DNA of 64,000 nt from Hygrophila difformis (GCA_030278955.1 JAOANR010000005.1:5747431-5811430), one strand, 5' to 3'. Positions 32,042 through 44,366 are shown, counted from the first letter of the stretch. The notes: generated by a model not told the origin, from the sequence alone. Made by a program: numbers and translations.

Positions 32042-32444
32042 TAATAAAGGCCAAAATATTTCATCGCTGGCTTTTACAGTTTTACTCTTTACTCTTTACC
32101 CGCAAATCGCAGTACGTCAGACCTTCTCATTGAACTATGTTGGGCTCAAATAAAATTCTATCACCCAAAATTTTCCCAACTTCCACTCAAATATTTAAGC
32201 TTGTTGTGTATATGGATAAGTGCCGACAATGAAATTGCAGAGAATTAATGTTAGAAAATGGAATTATAGGGAATTGATTCTCCTATTTGGTGTATTAAAA
32301 AATTTAACAGAAATCTCTTGTTCAGTTGATTAGAGAATTCCACATAGAAATAGAACATGGAATTAAAAAATTAATTATGTTTGATTTTTATAAATAACAA
32401 AAATATAAATATAAGTATAAATAAAATACTTGTTTAAATTATAA

Positions 32445-32944
32445 GGAGCGTTTGGTTTGGGGAATCAAAGAATCTTGACTAGGGAATGAAACATGATCAT
32501 GTTTTGTTCGGGACATGTTTCATGGGGAATGTTGAGTATTTTTTGTGGGAATCACGGGAATGTAATTCCCACTTGGAAGGCAGGTAATCTAAGATTACAA
32601 CATTTACTTTACCTACTTTTATATTAATTTGAGTTTTTTGTACCCTCACTTTTTATAATTATTTTATTTTATAAATTTAGATATTTGTATTTTAAAAAAT
32701 AATAAATATATGAAATTTAATTTAAAAAATCAATTGAAAATTTTTAAATTATTTAAACATAACTTTTTAATATATATATATAACATTTTCTTAAAATTTA
32801 TTTTTTTTCTATATAAAGAATAAAAATAATAAGGATTTAGAGAATTAAATGAGATTCTCACTAATTTCATATTCCTAGTAATATTACATTTCCAGCAATC
32901 ACATTACCATTGGTAATCTAAGATTTCTTTAACCAAACGGACCC
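32445..32944 (+). mobile_element. Tourist/Harbinger-type MITE (500 bp)
   Basis: GGAGCGTTTGGTTTGG at the left and CCAAACGGACCC at the right are inverted repeats. They are flanked by TAA (32442-32444 and 32945-32947), the 3-bp target typical of PIF/Harbinger elements. It is internally AT-rich without coding capacity. A related end piece in opposite orientation lies at about 36660-36755. Confidence 0.8.
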
Positions 32945-33121
32945 TAAATTTTTTTCCTATAATATGCACAAATTAACCAAAAAAAAAATGGACAAAAACA
33001 AAAAAAGGTATTTTGATCAATCCCAATAAAAGTTTAAACAATAATCAATCTTTCTACAAGCACAATTAAAACCAAAATAAAGTACTATGCATAATTAAAC
33101 TCAACTTCAACAAATAGTTCA

Positions 33122-33343
33122 TTACCCCTTAAAACCATCCAGAATTGCTTTTATCATATCAATTTTGTCTTCTTGATCCAAAGTAAAAAATGTACGTGCG
33201 TGCGCCATATCATTGCCAATCAAATCAGTTGCTTTAAAACCTTGCATGACATTGTTGCCCAATAATCCTCTTATCTCTTCACCAACCTTCTTATACCACT
33301 CAAAAGCCTCGTCCTTCTTATTACAACATATTGTATTATACAC
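33122..33343 (-). CDS. Small ORF of unknown family, possible gene fragment
   Basis: 73 residues with a natural-looking composition: an acidic/hydrophobic helix pattern (EWYKKVGEEIRGLLG, DQEDKIDMIKAILDGF) and a normal stop. No family was recognised. It has no neighbours of the same kind and the upstream half is missing if it is part of a larger protein. It may be the C-terminal end of a transposon-related or host protein; it may also be chance. Confidence 0.25.
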   Translation of the reverse strand: MYNTICCNKKDEAFEWYKKVGEEIRGLLGNNVMQGFKATDLIGNDMAHARTFFTLDQEDKIDMIKAILDGFKG

Positions 33344-33675
33344 ATACTCGGTCTAATAGGCTTAGATTTATATATTATACAACATGTTATCAGTACGAGG
33401 GCTGTTGGAGTTCCTCTATTCCTACCGAGATTTTATTTGAGTTTTGGTATTGGAGTTTACAATCTCTACCGAGTTTTGTTCGAGTTCTATTGAAATTTCA
33501 GTTCCTACCGGAGTTCTGGCGAACATTTTCCAAATCCATAAGAAAATCACTTGAGGTAATTAATTCCTACTATTTTCAATGCAATTATGACTAATCTGAC
33601 AAGACAAAAATTTATGCCGTTGGAAAGATCCGAGATTGAGGTAATATATTCCTACAACTTTCAATATAAAGTGTG
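33344..33675. other. Non-coding with partial direct repeat interrupted by MULE-like element
   Basis: ATTCCTAC..TTTCAAT...TATGACTAATCTGACAAGAC...TTTATGCCGTTGGAAAGATCCG (from about 33562) is repeated imperfectly, starting at 33648. The second copy is cut by the element at 33676-34307 and resumes at 34308 (TAAAGTATGACTAACTTGTC). This gives an independent view of the pre-insertion sequence. Confidence 0.65.
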
Positions 33676-34307
33676 GGGCAAGGTTACTGTGCGGACGCAT
33701 TGTCCATACGGACGTGCGGATGGCATCCTCCACCATTGATCATCATCCAATGCTTGAGATCATTTGTAGGGTTAGTTTTGTAATTTTACATAGGATATAT
33801 ACAATTCAACGAAATAACATACACAACTCAGCGACGGATCCAATCCAGTTCAGTGACGCAGCATATGCAATTCAGCGGCATTATTGTGTTCATTTCAGCG
33901 ACGCTTAAATTTAGAGTCGGTTGAAGTTCATTGCGATTTTAAACGTATCTCAGCGACGGGCCTTCTCACAATTCAGTGATATGGCCAAATGCAATTCAGC
34001 GACATGGGATATGAAATTCAGCGACATCATTGTATTCATTTCAGCGACACAATTTTATACATTTCAACGACATAGTGCTATGCATTTGAACGCATCTCCG
34101 TGATGGAGCATACACATTTCAGCGACATGGCATATGCAATTCAGCGACTTGATATAGTATTTTTCAGCGATATAAAATACCTAACAAGTAAAATTACGAA
34201 ACTAACCCTACAAATAATCTCAACCGTTGGATGATGAAATTGATCAATGGCTGAGAAATAGCTTCCGCGCGTCCGCATGCGGATATGTCCGCACTATAAC
34301 TAGAACG
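33676..34307 (+). mobile_element. MULE-like non-autonomous element with CAGCGAC minisatellite
   Basis: It is flanked by the 9-bp direct repeats TAAAGTGTG (33667-33675) and TAAAGTATG (34308-34316), one mismatch; 9 bp is the Mutator target length. Long terminal inverted repeats of about 150 bp pair GTGCGGAC..., ATCATCCAA.GG/CTTGAGAT and TTTGTAGGGTTAGTTT with their complements at the right. The core (about 33800-34175) is an array of a 20-25 base unit built on ATTTCAGCGACAT. There is no transposase. Confidence 0.75.
33805..34175. repeat. CAGCGAC minisatellite inside MULE-like element
   Basis: More than ten spaced copies of TTCAGCGAC (variants CAACGAC, CAGTGAC, CAGCGAT) are separated by AT-rich words such as ATGGCATATGCAA. 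Spacing is irregular and spacers are not unique, so this is a decayed tandem array. Confidence 0.8.
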
Positions 34308-34579
34308 TAAAGTATGACTAACTTGTCAGAACATGAATTTATGTCGTTTGAAAGATTCGGAATTAATTATTTATCTTGGAGAATGGATGTTCAGATCATT
34401 TGGAATCAATGGGTCTCGAAAAGACCATTATAAATGAAAATATGACCACAGGCCAAGACCTCATAAAAGAAAAAAATGATGTCAAAAGATCATATTGATC
34501 TATATATGGAAAATAAAATGATCATTTGAAGTTGATCAATATCCCAAGTGCCAAATATGGGCACCATAATGGCTGCAAT

Positions 34580-35030
34580 TAGGGGTGGGAATAGGCCGGG
34601 CTACCCGACAGGGGCCTACGGCCTGGCCTATTTCTGGCCTGGTCTGGCCTGGCCTTTTTACCAAATAGGCCAGGCACAGGTAAATTTATAGGCCTATTTA
34701 ACTAAATAGGCCTATGCCTAGGCCTTACGAAAAGCCTATTTAGCCTAATAGGCCGGCCTGATTATTTTTATATAATTTTTTATAATTTATTAACAATATT
34801 ATTTATTATTTATTTAATATTTAAATATATATTTTTTATAAAATTTAAAAATTTATTAAACAGGCTCTATAAAGGCTTAAAGCCTGGCCTTTTTAACTAA
34901 ATAGGCCAGACTTGGGCCTATAAACTAAGCCTATTACAGGTAATAGGCCAGGCCTAGGCCTTACAAAAGTTTGATAGGTCTAGGCCGTACAAGGCAAGGC
35001 CTGGCCTGGCCTGGCCTATTCCCACCCCTA
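34580..35030 (+). mobile_element. hAT-type MITE rich in AATAGGCC/GGCCTATT (451 bp)
   Basis: The inverted ends TAGGGGTGGGAATAGGCC and GGCCTATTCCCACCCCTA are flanked by a perfect 8-bp duplication gctgcaat (34572-34579 and 35031-35038), the hAT signature. Inside, many copies of GGCCTATTTA and its complement can pair with each other. No ORF. Confidence 0.92.
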
Positions 35031-35353
35031 GCTGCAATAAGTGTGCAAATGATACAAATTTAGTCATGTTCAGAATAATGTCAATATTAGATATGTGACA
35101 AGAATATTAATGAAAAGGATATTAGAGAAGATATTCTCAATATCACATGGCTTAAATTTGTTGTTACAATAGTAGAAAGAAAAAGGGCATTATTGGATAT
35201 TTTGAACTGATTATATGTTGAATGAAAGTATAACATAAATACCAACAAAGTCTATGAATCTAAATTTTTGTTATACCAACAGTTTTGGTTATGAAAAAAA
35301 AAGGAAAAAGAGAGAGAGGAAGTATAAGGATAAGAAAATTGCTTGGTCCATTA

Positions 35354-35530
35354 GTCGTCGAGGGTGTTTGGATTGGCGATATAAAATAGATTATTTGATT
35401 ATTGCGTTTACAGAACGCAGATAATTAGGTTTGCAGCACCTTTTTTAGCGGTTAAACTGATTATTTGCGTTTTGAAAACGCAATAAGCAGATAATCTATT
35501 TTCTTGCAGCTTATCCAAACACCCTTGTCG
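35354..35530. mobile_element. Short MITE with AGGGTGTTTGGAT ends
   Basis: AGGGTGTTTGGAT near 35359 and ATCCAAACACCCTT near 35512-35525 form inverted ends, with sub-terminal inverted TAGATTATTTG and TTGCGTTT..ACGCAA words. GTCGTC occurs just outside both ends, but the exact target duplication could not be fixed. Superfamily uncertain (hAT-like). Confidence 0.6.
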
Positions 35531-35671
35531 TCTCGTGGATTTTGATCAACTTTTGACTTTAATAGAGTTGTCTTTACGTCTTACTCAGGATTTATTTGTT
35601 AATTTGTAAAATAAAGTTGATCAATTTGAGTTTTAACACAGTTTAATTAATATTATTGTAAATATATAATA

Positions 35672-35897
35672 CTTCCTCCGTTATTTTTAAATTTTAAAAT
35701 TTTTATTTGCATGTATGCAAATTAATCATTGGTACGATTAAAATTCTAAAAACAATTTGATATTTAAAAACTATAAGATGAGACGAATCCCATAAGATCT
35801 CACTTGGCTATATTTTGTCTTCTATAACTATAACAAAACTAGAAGTCAACGTGCTACAATAAACAACAAAACATAATACTTAAAAAAACGGAGGGAG
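35672..35897 (+). mobile_element. Stowaway MITE (226 bp)
   Basis: CTTCCTCCGTTATTTTTAA and TTAAAAAAACGGAGGGAG are inverted ends flanked by TA (35670-35671, 35898-35899). The internal words ACGAATCC..AGAT.TCACTTGGCTATATTTT recur in a decayed relative at 36355-36650. Confidence 0.85.
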
Positions 35898-36354
35898 TAA
35901 AATTATAATCAAGTTAAGTGTAAGACTTTTTACCAGGAAAATTTGGGTAGGGTATAATACTGAGAATGAATGATATATGAGTAAAACAAGTCACTCATAA
36001 TCATAGCAACAATGTACATAGCCATATTATACAAATTCCATAATTATGTGTCCTAATTTTGAAGTAATTTTAGAATGGATAAGTCTCAGAAAGTGTGTGT
36101 AAATGAGACCAAAACGTACCATAGCAACACATGTTGATTTGGTTTGTGATATCAACTTTCACTATCGAGTCAGTAACATTTAGAATAACCTCATATATTT
36201 GTACTATGCCAAAATTAACGTGTAATAATTGCATAAATTTAAACTATATATTATATATATGTGTTAATTATAATTCCTCAATTTTTTTTACTTGCTACGA
36301 ACCCACAGTATCTGCAGTTTAATGCATATTTTAAACTATTAATAACTCAAGTTC

Positions 36355-36650
36355 AGTATAAGTAAAAATTCTAAAAATTTAAAATTTTAAAACTACATGA
36401 CGAGACGAATCAACAAGATTCCACTTGGCTATATTTTAACTTGTATAACTATAATAAAACTTTAAGAATAATGTGTGTGAGTAGTGCAAAAAATCCAAAT
36501 GGGGCAAACAAAAGAACACTGAGGGTGTATAACGTACAATTTAAAATATTAAGCATTAAAGGCACCTACTACTTGTAGAGTCAAATGTAACTTATATGGC
36601 TAGTCAATAAAAAAAAATGTTACTTAAATATGGACGTACGGAGTAATTTA
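36355..36650 (+). mobile_element. Decayed Stowaway relative
   Basis: It shares GACGAGACGAATC and CCACTTGGCTATATTTTA..TTGTATAACTATAATAAAAC with the Stowaway at 35672 and ends TATGGACGTACGGAGTAA. The left end is lost. The flanking stretch 35900-36354 carries no other feature. Confidence 0.6.
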
Positions 36651-37376
36651 TACCAAAAAACAACTAACATTCCCATATGAAATATGATCATGTTTCATTC
36701 CTTAGCCAACATTATTAGTGGGAATACTGGATCCCCCGAACCAAGCGCTTCCTTAGGGGCTGTTTGGTTCAGGGATGTTAGATTCTCAGTGGGTATCTTG
36801 GTTAATATATCCAACATTCACTTGTTTGGTTGAAGAGATGATCTTGTGGGGAATCTGAGATTGCCACAATGATGAGAATGCATGTTGGCCTTTGAGTGGG
36901 AGTGTGATTCCCACAAAAATCCCAAGTAATCTTACATTCCCGGAAATCCTTACATATATTTTATATTAAACTAGCTTTTATATCCTTTTAAATTACAAAA
37001 CTATATTGTATGTAAAAAATAAAAAATGGCTTAGCCCGAATTTCATCATTAATTTTATTTAAAATTATAAAAGAGGTTGCCCTAAATTTCAATGTTTGTT
37101 TAAAATTTTATTTTTAATTTTTTTCATTTAAATAAAATAATACTCAATAATTTAGATAAATTAAATTAATATTATTTAGCTTAAGAAATTAATAACTATC
37201 ATAAAATAAATTATATATTTTTTTCTTTTTTTTTCAAAAAAAATTATGTTTAAATATTTTATATTATTTAGTAAAACATCATCATTATAATATGCTTTTT
37301 AAATATAAAGTCAAGGCCTTTGTTGTAAATTAATTTAAACTGAAAATCTAAAATTTCCAACTCAACTAAATGCAAA

Positions 37377-37960
37377 TGTAACGCCCCGAAAATTCAAACC
37401 TGATTTCGCAAGCATTACCGCCGTACTAACTATCCTAAACTAGTGGCCAGCTAATTTAAAACAGCTAGTACAAGGCTGAGCAGACCTAAAGTGATAATCT
37501 GATTAATCCATTTTAATGCAGAAGCTAGAATAAAAAAAAAAACACATAGGCACATGGAAAAAGGTCTCACCTATAACCATAAAATAATATCAACAAATTA
37601 TCCGGGCTACAAGCCTCACAAACAGCATAAACAGCATACCAATATCTCAAACAGGGCTACCAACCCAAATCTGTAAATCACATAAGGCCACTGGCCGACA
37701 GAATATAAATCCTAGGCTCACAGGCCTCAACTAATCAGATATATATCAAGTAATAACAATCAATAGAGTACCACATAAATAAACATAATAACATGAACAT
37801 GAGAATCCTATCAATGTGATCTCTCATCCCCCATACCCAAATCATGCTCCAGCGCCTCCAGCAGGATCTATAAAACAAACAAAAGCAAAGGGAGTCAGTA
37901 CAACGTACTGAGCAAGGCTACGTGCCAGGGAGTAAGGGGGAAAACAGAACAACAAGAGTA

Positions 37961-38036
<76 letters not shown>

Positions 38037-39520
38037 AGCCTGAATGACATAACAGAATATAAATAAAGCAATTAATCATCACATCGTCCCATACCGGTGC
38101 TTCAACCACATCATACAATTTATGCACGTGATGCATGGCCTAACATACAACTATCTATCCTATATGCACATGCGAATGAATATGCCTAGCCGGCACCTAA
38201 AAACCCGGGCGGTATGAACCCACGGGTGAGGATATCATCAACTCCAACCCGTTACAGGGTAACATACACCATCCCCGCAGGGACCACAGGCATCGCAGCC
38301 CAAATTATCCACCCCGAAGGGCCAACAGGCATCACAGCCAATAATCTACCCCAAAGGGCCAACAGGCATCACAACCAATAATCCACCCCGAAGGGCCATC
38401 GGGACTCAACAACACCGGTAAAGGCTGCCCGATATAAAAATCGCTTGCCACCAGTTCAATTCCACCAATTCAATGGCATTTGACATAACTATACAACCGA
38501 ACAAGAGTGAATCTAGAGCTCTCAATGTATTATTAAGAAGAACAATAATAATTCCTTCCATCAAATACACTACACAAACTGGCAAGGTGAAAATAAAACA
38601 AAGAAATAAACATAGTAGACTAGTAGGCACTACACGTCCCTGGAGGAGAATTTAATTAAAATAATAATACTAAAGTGACACTTGCAGTAGACATTTCATG
38701 AATTAAAGAATACTGGCCTTGACTTTTTCCAAGCAGTTCATTTATATACTGTATAGTTGTAGGCATAAGTATATATTCATATATCTAACTGAGAGCCAAT
38801 TTACAGAATACCAAATTCCATGGACCAATTTTACAGAGCACCGAAGCTAAATATATTTCAAGAGAATGAATTAATAAAACTAATAAGAGCAGAAACATCC
38901 ATTCCCTCATACTTCTAAATTCGAACAGGAGGCCATTAACATAGAAATTGAGAGCCTGTAATTTCGCATAGAAAAGAAAGAAGCAAGAAATCCAATTGAT
39001 ACTATACATACACCCCGGAATTCACCCCCATTACTCCCAAACACGTAATTTAAGCACATAAATCCCTTGCCTCGATGTTAGGAGTGATCAATAACACCTC
39101 CGGGATGTTCGGCACGAACTCGACCGATCAAACCAAAAATCCCCAAATCCTACCATTTCAAAACATCTCCAAATCACCACCAAAACGAACGAAATAAAAA
39201 TCACTACGAAGAAGACGACGAAGAGAAACACTTACCAACAACCGATTAATCAATCGGCCGAGAAACGCGATAGTTTGAACGAGCCGAAGATCGCCCCTAG
39301 AAACCCTTTTCCTGTCTCGGCCTGTTCTCTCTTCTCCCGTTCTTTCCCTTTTCTTTCCAAATTACAAAATAACCCCATTTAACTCTACAATAGTTAAATA
39401 ATTGCAAAAGGCCCCATCACTCTCAATTTACACAAAAGGAACCCCATCCGGACTGAATTGCAAAATATCCAAATACCAAATTATTTAAACAGTCCAATTT
39501 AATTAAATCGGGTCATTACA
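37377..39520 (-). repeat. Solo LTR of gypsy family 2 (2144 bp)
   Basis: It starts TGTAACGCCCCGAAAATTC and ends CGGGTCATTACA, flanked by the 5-bp duplication gcaaa (37372-37376, 39521-39525) with no internal region. It carries a (TAA)n microsatellite (37961-38031) and a GGCCAACAGGCATCACA tandem repeat (about 38310-38400). Orientation follows the full element at 42415-51584. It is a product of LTR-LTR recombination. Confidence 0.92.
37961..38031. repeat. (TAA)n microsatellite in gypsy 2 LTR
   Basis: An uninterrupted TAA array of about 71 bases. The equivalent arrays in the other two LTRs differ in length: 42790-42877 (about 88 bases) and 50041-50095 (about 55). Confidence 0.95.
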
Positions 39521-39690
39521 GCAAAAATCTTAAAATGCCAAAACATAAAATCCCCGGTAATATCATACTCCCCGCAATTTGAGATTCCTGATAATGACAT
39601 TTCCACTGATAATCTAAGATCACTCCAATCAAACAACCCCGTAATTTAATAGGCAACATACACCCATGATTTTACTTAAAAAAAACCAAT

Positions 39691-40740
39691 GTTAGGGGCA
39701 CCCAGACCTAAAATGGGAAGAAGTGGATAATGTTAGGGGCACCTGAATTCAATTTACCTAGTTTACCCTTAAATATTAGAGAAGGAAAAACATAAACATG
39801 TAGGGGGCATTTCATATTGTGTTATGAGCACCCAAATAAAACTTTAAATCCCACCCAAATACTCAAACGGAAAAGAGAAAGAAAAGAGAGAGAGACAACC
39901 AAAGCTCCACCCAAGCCAACGATCATGGAGACTACTGCATTTTTTGTTAGGTTTTAACATGTCATTTATTTTGCAAGTTTTGTGCTTGATTTTATTTGTT
40001 TAAGTGGATGAATGTGGATTTGGATGGTGGCTCGTTGAATCGAGCTTTTTGAAGTGGTTGGGGATGGGCTGCAACAGCGAACAGCTGCCAACAGCCGTAT
40101 GCAGGGATGAGGGATCGGCCACTCACAGTCAATTCCATAGTAATACCATCGGCCAGCCACTGTCGATTTGGCTTTGTAACAAATAGCCATGGGTGGTCAA
40201 AAATCACCACATCCATCGGCTAGTCGTGGCCGCCGACTGCATTGGCTTGATTTCAATACGGAAAAAAGAAAAGAAACTCAAACTCAATGGTGTATACGGA
40301 CTAAAACACGAAAATCTTAATTTTTTAACAACAATGTTTTGGGATTCATCTTCATCCATCATATAATTCACTCCGATGTACAATACTGCCTATGTATCAA
40401 GAAAGAATAACTCAAAAAGAATGAATGGGTTTAGTAAGTTAGGGTTTAGGGTTTAGAGTATGGACTATGGAGGAAAAAGATGAAGAGATGCTGGGTGCCC
40501 CTAACATTAGTTCTCAAACTATGGTGTGCCGTTAACATTGAGTACTTTATTGTGTTCCCCTAACATAAATGGTGCCCTATCAACATTATTCCACATATGT
40601 ATTCACCTATAAAACATTATTCCACATTTCCACTTATGGGTATGATAGTCATTTTGTGTGTCAGATGGGTGCCCCTAATATTCTTATGGGTATGATAGTC
40701 ATTTTGTGTGTCAAATGGGTGCCCTAATATTTTTTTGTGT
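39691..40740. mobile_element. Unclassified inverted-repeat element, GTTAGGGGCACCC ends
   Basis: GTTAGGGGCACCCA (39691) pairs with TGGGTGCCCCTAAC (40492-40505). Extra copies of the same end word occur at 39735 (direct) and near 40558, 40666 and 40728 (inverted), so sub-terminal repeats are present on both sides. The core of about 0.6 kb has no recognisable gene; small ORFs on both strands are not conserved-looking. Target duplication not found. The second copy is at 51755-52804. Confidence 0.5.
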
Positions 40741-40879
40741 GTGTATATATCCGCCGCTAATTTAATATCCACTTTCAGTCCTACTACGGAAAAATAAGTG
40801 TCTCAACCTGGCATAGCCCACAGGAAAATGGTAAACCAGATGTATGGTTTAAGAGAATTTAATAAGCATAAACCGTATT

Positions 40880-41352
40880 TATTTATTTAATTTAATTAAT
40901 CTATGTTTAAGACATAAATAGGCCCTTTGTTTCGATGTCTTGGAATTGAATATTATCTGCAGGGGAGATGTGATGTTTGAAACAAGTGTATGGGATCGCA
41001 ATTGAGATACATCACTCGTGAGTGCTATCGACTGGAGATCTTGAAGAGTGGATCCTGATATTAGAGAATGCCGCTGATATTGATGCCGTTGAGAGTTTAG
41101 TCGCATTTTGTTGATGTTCGTATGGGATGATGGACACTGAGGCCGCGCTAATGCTCCTGACATAGAACGAATTACAGACTGATGGGGTAGTATGGGCTAC
41201 TGAATCCAAAGAGTTCTGCAGTCTGAGTTACATTATGGAAATCATTGATATTGATTCTATGGATTTTGGATTCTTGTACATTGTATGACATCTACAACTT
41301 ATTTGGATCAAATGAAATAAAATTCTGATTTCCTAAAAAAAAAAAAAAAAAA
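40880..41352 (+). pseudogene. Poly(A)-ended sequence, possible retroposed transcript
   Basis: The block ends ATGAAATAAAATTCTGATTTCCT followed by 18 A's (about 41335-41352). An AATAAA-like signal close before a long A tract is what a reverse-transcribed mRNA or LINE tail leaves. The body does not translate into a recognised protein and the 5' limit is unclear. The same block in the second flank copy has a shorter A tract (53400-53415). Confidence 0.4.
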
Positions 41353-41544
41353 GACATAGTGTATGCATTATTTTGAATTGACCTCGAGGGGATAGATGCG
41401 TGTCTGAAAGGAGTAATAATAGTATAATGTTACATTCTACTCCTAACAATTAAAATACATACAATAGGCATAGCATATAATTATATTACTTATTAAGAAA
41501 TTGTTTGATAAAATTAAACAACGCTTGACTTTAAAAAACCTTAA

Positions 41545-41999
41545 GAGCCTGTTTGTTTTGCCTTAATTTTTCTCCTTTTGACTTTTGCTTCTCTCAAAAG
41601 TCCTTTTGAACTTTTTTAGCTGTTTGTTTTGACTTTTTTTTTAAAAATAAAAGGAGAAGCAAAAGTTAAAATTCTACTTTTTTTCAAAGTAGGTAGGGGG
41701 TTACTTTTTTCAAAAGTAGAAGTCATTTAGTAATAAAAATACAAAAATAACCCTATTTAAAAAGGAAATAAAATTAATTATAAATATCTTTATAATATTT
41801 ATGTCCATTTTAGTAATTTTAATCTATCAAAAGTCCTTCTACGTATAATTTATTCAAAAATGTTTCCGTTGAAAAGCAACTTTAATAATATCCGCCCAAA
41901 CAATTATTTAAACTGCTTTTGCTTTTGAATTCTCCTTCTCCCTCCTTCTCTTTCTTCTACTGACTTCTCCCTTTTTCACAAGCCAAAACAAACATGCCC
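41545..41999 (+). mobile_element. Tourist/Harbinger MITE (455 bp), copy in X1
   Basis: The ends GAGCCTGTTTGTTTTG and CAAAACAAACATGCCC are flanked by TAA (41542-41544, 42000-42002). The inner part has CTCCTTTTGACTTTTGCTTC and GAAGCAAAAGTTAAAA-type inverted words. No coding capacity. The twin is at 53608-54062. Confidence 0.82.
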
Positions 42000-42171
42000 T
42001 AAATAATGAAAAAAGGTCATCATTAACGTAATTTAATATTACTAAAACTATATTTGTTGTATCTTCACATCCAACACTTATTAATTAAATAAAAATTAGA
42101 TTACTTAAGTTTAATTTGAACATTATTTTGTAAGTATATAATTAATTTAAACTCATTTAGTCAGTCGTGTA

Positions 42172-42318
42172 AAGTAATTCAATAAATTGAATAAATACTT
42201 AATATACTAAGATTAAAAGATATAAATAAATTTATTAAATATCGAGTAATTCAATAAATTGAATAAATACTTAATATACTAAGATTAAAAGATATAAATA
42301 AATTTATTAAATATCGAG
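42172..42318. repeat. Tandem repeat, two units of about 73 bp
   Basis: TAATTCAATAAATTGAATAAATACTTAATATACTAAG...AAATATCGAG occurs twice head to tail. The same pair is in the second flank copy at about 54236-54382. Confidence 0.9.
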
Positions 42319-42414
42319 TGAATTATAATATATAGAGAAAATCTATTTTTATAAATATAAGGTAATAAATGCGGTATATCCGTATATGAGATATGAATTG
42401 TATACCATAAAATA

Positions 42415-42788
42415 ATATCAACAAATTATCCGGGCTACAAGCCTCACAAACAGCATAAACAGCATACCAATATCTCAAACAGGGCTACCAACCCAAATCT
42501 GTAAATCACATAAGGCCACTGGCCGACAGAATATAAATCCTAGGCTCACAGGCCTCAACTAATCAGATATATATCAAGTAATAACAATCAATAGAGTACC
42601 ACATAAATAAACATAATAACATGAACATGAGAATCCTATCAATGTGATCTCTCATCCCCCATACCCAAATCATGCTCCAGCGCCTCCAGCAGGATCTATA
42701 AAACAAACAAAAGCAAAGGGAGTCAGTACAACGTACTGAGCAAGGCTACGTGCCAGGGAGTAAGGGGGAAAACAGAACAACAAGAGTA

Positions 42789-42882
<94 letters not shown>

Positions 42883-44366
42883 AGCCTGAATGACATAACA
42901 GAATATAAATAAAGCAATTAATCATCACATCGTCCCATACCGGTGCTTCAACCACATCATACAATTTATGCACGTGATGCATGGCCTAACATACAACTAT
43001 CTATCCTATATGCACATGCGAATGAATATGCCTAGCCGGCACCTAAAAACCCGGGCGGTATGAACCCACGGGTGAGGATATCATCAACTCCAACCCGTTA
43101 CAGGGTAACATACACCATCCCCGCAGGGACCACAGGCATCGCAGCCCAAATTATCCACCCCGAAGGGCCAACAGGCATCACAGCCAATAATCTACCCCAA
43201 AGGGCCAACAGGCATCACAACCAATAATCCACCCCGAAGGGCCATCGGGACTCAACAACACCGGTAAAGGCTGCCCGATATAAAAATCGCTTGCCACCAG
43301 TTCAATTCCACCAATTCAATGGCATTTGACATAACTATACAACCGAACAAGAGTGAATCTAGAGCTCTCAATGTATTATTAAGAAGAACAATAATAATTC
43401 CTTCCATCAAATACACTACACAAACTGGCAAGGTGAAAATAAAACAAAGAAATAAACATAGTAGACTAGTAGGCACTACACGTCCCTGGAGGAGAATTTA
43501 ATTAAAATAATAATACTAAAGTGACACTTGCAGTAGACATTTCATGAATTAAAGAATACTGGCCTTGACTTTTTCCAAGCAGTTCATTTATATACTGTAT
43601 AGTTGTAGGCATAAGTATATATTCATATATCTAACTGAGAGCCAATTTACAGAATACCAAATTCCATGGACCAATTTTACAGAGCACCGAAGCTAAATAT
43701 ATTTCAAGAGAATGAATTAATAAAACTAATAAGAGCAGAAACATCCATTCCCTCATACTTCTAAATTCGAACAGGAGGCCATTAACATAGAAATTGAGAG
43801 CCTGTAATTTCGCATAGAAAAGAAAGAAGCAAGAAATCCAATTGATACTATACATACACCCCGGAATTCACCCCCATTACTCCCAAACACGTAATTTAAG
43901 CACATAAATCCCTTGCCTCGATGTTAGGAGTGATCAATAACACCTCCGGGATGTTCGGCACGAACTCGACCGATCAAACCAAAAATCCCCAAATCCTACC
44001 ATTTCAAAACATCTCCAAATCACCACCAAAACGAACGAAATAAAAATCACTACGAAGAAGACGACGAAGAGAAACACTTACCAACAACCGATTAATCAAT
44101 CGGCCGAGAAACGCGATAGTTTGAACGAGCCGAAGATCGCCCCTAGAAACCCTTTTCCTGTCTCGGCCTGTTCTCTCTTCTCCCGTTCTTTCCCTTTTCT
44201 TTCCAAATTACAAAATAACCCCATTTAACTCTACAATAGTTAAATAATTGCAAAAGGCCCCATCACTCTCAATTTACACAAAAGGAACCCCATCCGGACT
44301 GAATTGCAAAATATCCAAATACCAAATTATTTAAACAGTCCAATTTAATTAAATCGGGTCATTACA
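42415..44366 (-). repeat. 3' LTR of gypsy element 2, lacking its first 200 bp (+ strand left end)
   Basis: It begins at the LTR position equivalent to 37577 (CCATAAAATAATATC) and continues to CGGGTCATTACA. The left joint shares CATA with the natural continuation of the flank (54464-54472). On the minus strand this is the 3' LTR, next to the polypurine tract at 44367. Confidence 0.92.

Larger units (their letters stand above)
36756..39640 (+). mobile_element. Tourist-like MITE split by a solo LTR
   Basis: GGGGCTGTTTGGTTCAGGG at 36756 pairs with CCAATCAAACAACCCC ending at 39640. Internal words (GGGAATCTGAGATT, CTGATAATCTAAGATCAC) are also inverted. The TTA at the left is met by GTA at the right, so the target duplication is imperfect. 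The solo LTR with its gcaaa duplication occupies 37372-39525; without it the MITE is about 0.74 kb. The distal tail is duplicated at 51590-51704. Confidence 0.65.
39521..42414. repeat. Duplicated 2.9-kb flank, copy X1
   Basis: This non-LTR block matches 51585-54467 almost base for base; differences seen are mainly homopolymer lengths. It contains the MITE tail, an inverted-repeat element (39691-40740), a poly(A)-ended sequence, a Tourist MITE and a short tandem repeat, listed separately. It ends abruptly at 42414, where LTR sequence begins 200 bases inside the LTR. Confidence 0.92.

Noticed and set aside
33805..34175. CRISPR-like repeat array
   Set aside because: Plant context, irregular spacing, degenerate units and non-unique spacers inside an inverted-repeat transposon.
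37918..38136. ORFs with poly-Leu/poly-Ile runs (also 42723-42982 and 49997-50200)
   Set aside because: They are translations of the (TAA)n microsatellite in the gypsy 2 LTR, one per LTR copy, with length varying with repeat number.
40879..41163. 94-codon minus-strand ORF (also 52943-53227)
   Set aside because: Lies antisense in the poly(A)-ended block; no recognised domain, duplicated only as part of the X1/X2 segment.
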